This document shows, piece by piece, positions 61,976 through 64,000 of a DNA stretch of 64,000 bases (the first letter of the stretch is position 1; every line of letters starts with the position of its first letter). The notes under the pieces were generated by a model, which was not told the origin of the DNA, ran no database searches, and was given only the letters and a program-made list of their open reading frames with translations. The DNA is taken from the IMG/VR virus record IMGVR_UViG_3300008259_000013, positions 67,288 to 131,287 of that record. One strand, written 5' to 3'. The DNA is from a virus. The position numbers and the translations under genes were made by a program.

Positions 61976-63361
61976 TTATTTTACTCCTGTTATATATCTT
62001 TCTATTATATTGTTGTTTATGCCGCTAAGAGTAAGTTTTGCGACTAGTGGATTTTCGTCAAATTGAGTGCTATAAATAACTTTAACATTTATAGACGTAT
62101 CTTCTGTTATGGCAACTCCAGTTTTAACATATCCAGCGGAGCCAGAAACAAAAGAACTATCTCTATAACTTATCAAATTATTTCCTATTCCGGTAAGCAA
62201 ATCAAAAAATCCAGTTACACTCTTTGTGTAAAAAGAAGTCTGCGCCGTTCCAGAAGCTATGCTTGGATTTGTATTATTTAATATTCCGGTGCCCCCAGAA
62301 AAGATTACTGTTGGTGCGGATGTATATCCAGAACCAAAATTGGTCATAGTTACATCTACTACAGAATCATATGTTGTGCTGTCTATACCAAGAACAGCCA
62401 CTCCGGAGGCCGATCCCGATGCCCCACCTCCACTAAATATAACACTCGGCGCAGACAAATATCCATTGCCTCCACTAGCTACATTTACATCGGTTACCAT
62501 TCCCATGTAACCAGTAGCTCCAGAAAAATAAGTCAAAGAAATACTTATCGGTAAACTAGCAGGCACTAGCTCTTCTCTATTAGTAGAATATCCGTAATCT
62601 AAAACTAAAGACCCCACTTTAGAAACCCCACTTTCAAATGTTGCTTCTGATATAGAACTTAAAGAATCAGACCCTTCTTGAATATTAAAAACATACTCTA
62701 AGAATGGAACATCAACCCCCGTAACAGTCAACTGACTTGTATAATCTCCAGCGCTTGTATTTAATGTATAATTTGAAATAAGTTCTCCAAGACCAGGATA
62801 GTTTTGTTGTATTAATATTTGCTGACTGCTAGAAGATTTAACTAGTCCCGTAGGAATGCTTTGAAACGAAAACGAAGATTGAGAATCAAAATCTCCTGAG
62901 AAAACTTTGATTCCGCTTAGCGAATTTGTCGTTAGCGTGCCTGTTATATAATTTCCAGTTATAAATGTTTGAGGCGTCGTTAAAGAGAGCGTTGGTTTTT
63001 CTGAGCTAATACTTATAGAAGAATCTAACGTGCAACCAGTTAAATTAATAAAAAATCTTTCAGCGTAAAAATCTTCTTTTAGCCCAGATCTTACTATTTG
63101 ATCTCCATTTATAGCGTAGTCATAAGCAGCCCCTGAAAAATTTGTAGTAATATTAACTTGATTATCTGGGGTATAAGAGCCGCAGTATCGATTTTCATTA
63201 TCAATAATTTTGCCACTTATAAAAGAGATTTTGTAAGTTTTGCTTTGACCACTAAAACCTATGTCGCAAACGCCCGTGCAATTATCGAAAGAAAGACCAA
63301 ATTCTGCTGAAAAGCGGTTCTCTCTTAAAACACTTCTGAATGTATTGCCGGAGATTATCAT
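61976..63361 (-). CDS. Virion-type protein with GxGYxSAPxV repeats
   Basis: This 461-residue protein is rich in Ser, Thr and Gly. Residues about 290-370 contain two copies of a motif of the form GGNGYLSAPSVIFSGGGASG and GSGYTSAPTVIFSGGTG, a repeat common in phage tail and fibre proteins. The N-terminal part has several strands and three early Cys (CTGVCDIGF). Its ATG overlaps the stop of the upstream gene as TAATG. It is likely a tail or fibre component. Confidence 0.7.
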   Translation of the reverse strand: MIISGNTFRSVLRENRFSAEFGLSFDNCTGVCDIGFSGQSKTYKISFISGKIIDNENRYCGSYTPDNQVNITTNFSGAAYDYAINGDQIVRSGLKEDFYAERFFINLTGCTLDSSISISSEKPTLSLTTPQTFITGNYITGTLTTNSLSGIKVFSGDFDSQSSFSFQSIPTGLVKSSSSQQILIQQNYPGLGELISNYTLNTSAGDYTSQLTVTGVDVPFLEYVFNIQEGSDSLSSISEATFESGVSKVGSLVLDYGYSTNREELVPASLPISISLTYFSGATGYMGMVTDVNVASGGNGYLSAPSVIFSGGGASGSASGVAVLGIDSTTYDSVVDVTMTNFGSGYTSAPTVIFSGGTGILNNTNPSIASGTAQTSFYTKSVTGFFDLLTGIGNNLISYRDSSFVSGSAGYVKTGVAITEDTSINVKVIYSTQFDENPLVAKLTLSGINNNIIERYITGVK

Positions 63362-64000
63362 TAGCTTAAGAAGTTAGTGTTTACTAGTTTTATATTTGGT
63401 CTATTTTTGTAGATTAAAGTTTGCAAATTTAACGGCTTGCCCGGATAGCTCTGGAAAGAGCATTGAATAGTCAAGCCATTTTCTGCTAAAGCAATATTTA
63501 ATTTCGTTAAACCGTTGTCTACTGTAAGCAAAGACTTTAGCTGATCTGAAATACTAGAACAGAACAAATCAGCAGAATAACTTACGTTGGGCTGTAATAA
63601 AGATGCGGCTTTATAATCATAAATTGATTTTATTTTTTCGTGAAAGCTTTCAAAGGTGTCGAATTCATATCTTGGTTTTTGATTTGATCCATATCCTTGG
63701 AAATTCATAACTACAGGAGTTCCATCTCCAAAAGCGCCGCCGATTGATTGATTACTAGAGTAAGACTGCTCCGTCTCGTCTGCGTAAAGCTCTCTTACAT
63801 TCGGAGTAATATTATTTACATCTAATTCTAGCGAAAACCCTTCGTTGTTCAATATTCTTAGTATGTCATCTTTATCTTCTAGCCCGCCTCTAATAAAGTT
63901 TTTAAAAGGAGCGAAAATCTGACTAGAACTCTTGCTCTTTAAAGTAACTATATAGTTAACTTGCGATGGCAAAGTTATATATTCTGATTCTAATCTAGTA
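63361..64000 (-). CDS. Unknown structural-block protein, 5' partial
   Basis: The reading frame stays open to the right edge of the window, so the N-terminus is missing; an internal TTG at 63972 is not the real start. At least 212 residues are visible, with a mixed alpha/beta N-part (FAPFKNFIRGGLEDKDDILRI) and beta-rich C-part. No family is recognised. It is the most upstream gene seen of the minus-strand structural operon. Confidence 0.65.
   Translation of the reverse strand, partial: TRLESEYITLPSQVNYIVTLKSKSSSQIFAPFKNFIRGGLEDKDDILRILNNEGFSLELDVNNITPNVRELYADETEQSYSSNQSIGGAFGDGTPVVMNFQGYGSNQKPRYEFDTFESFHEKIKSIYDYKAASLLQPNVSYSADLFCSSISDQLKSLLTVDNGLTKLNIALAENGLTIQCSFQSYPGKPLNLQTLIYKNRPNIKLVNTNFLS

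Noticed and set aside
1-64000. Assigning the phage to cyanophages because of Hsp20, class II reductase and sugar genes.
   Set aside because: No photosynthesis or other host-specific marker is visible and these genes occur in many aquatic phages; the evidence is not enough to name a host.

Overview
The window is part of the genome of a large tailed bacteriophage (Caudoviricetes). The evidence is a replication operon with phage-style gene overlaps, a phage-type sigma factor, dUTPase and dNMP kinase, collagen-like fibre genes, and a 22 kb block of very large virion-type genes read on the minus strand. No capsid, portal, terminase or lysis gene is visible, so this is only part of the genome. The DNA is AT-rich throughout. 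The host cannot be named from the sequence. The nucleotide-sugar and heptose genes suggest a Gram-negative host with a complex surface glycan, and the promoters resemble sigma70 sites (TTGACW / CATAAT).

Layout. 1-3848 (+): a collagen-like tail fibre, cut by the window edge and broken by a one-base frame discontinuity, then a LamG-like fibre protein, a fibre-assembly-like protein and a small unknown. 3845-7674 (mainly -): small early-type genes including Hsp20, a dNMP kinase, an HNH endonuclease, a membrane protein and dUTPase, with one tiny + strand gene (6051-6206). 7751-9585 (+): a small conserved gene, an apparent structured RNA of about 450 nt, a sigma factor, and a DUF736-like gene ended by a terminator. 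9638-13104 (+): a glycosyltransferase and a B12-dependent ribonucleotide reductase. 13181-28322 (+): a 15 kb glycan cluster of glycosyltransferases, sugar epimerases, a radical SAM/B12 enzyme, an E1-like thiamine-diphosphate enzyme pair, a heptose kinase and nucleotidyltransferase, an Mpo1-like protein, and a set of Gmd, ColD-like and Fcl/ColC-like enzymes. 28341-41872 (+): replication and recombination genes (RecA, DnaB, primase, nucleases, a DNA polymerase III alpha split into PHP, exonuclease and polymerase genes, an SSB-like protein), two more glycosyltransferase genes and a possible annealing protein. 41873-64000 (-): a zinc-ribbon gene and six large or medium structural genes, the last one cut by the window edge.

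How it fits together. dUTPase, dNMP kinase and NrdJ supply nucleotides to the replication module. The sigma factor probably directs a later transcription class such as the structural genes. The glycan cluster looks able to make a deoxygenated GDP-sugar, possibly a 3,6-dideoxy sugar or heptose, and transfer it to the host surface, the virion or another acceptor.

The most unusual signals are: (1) a family of TTGACW-N16-18-CATAAT-like promoters placed 5-7 bases before start codons, which implies leaderless early mRNAs; (2) a long RNA with three perfect long-range helices forming nested pseudoknots between one of these promoters and the sigma factor gene; (3) a phage-borne PLP dehydratase with the ColD-type lysine-to-histidine change beside Gmd and Fcl; (4) PHP, exonuclease and polymerase genes in PolC order; (5) a 114-bp perfect repeat ending exactly where the collagen fibre frame breaks.
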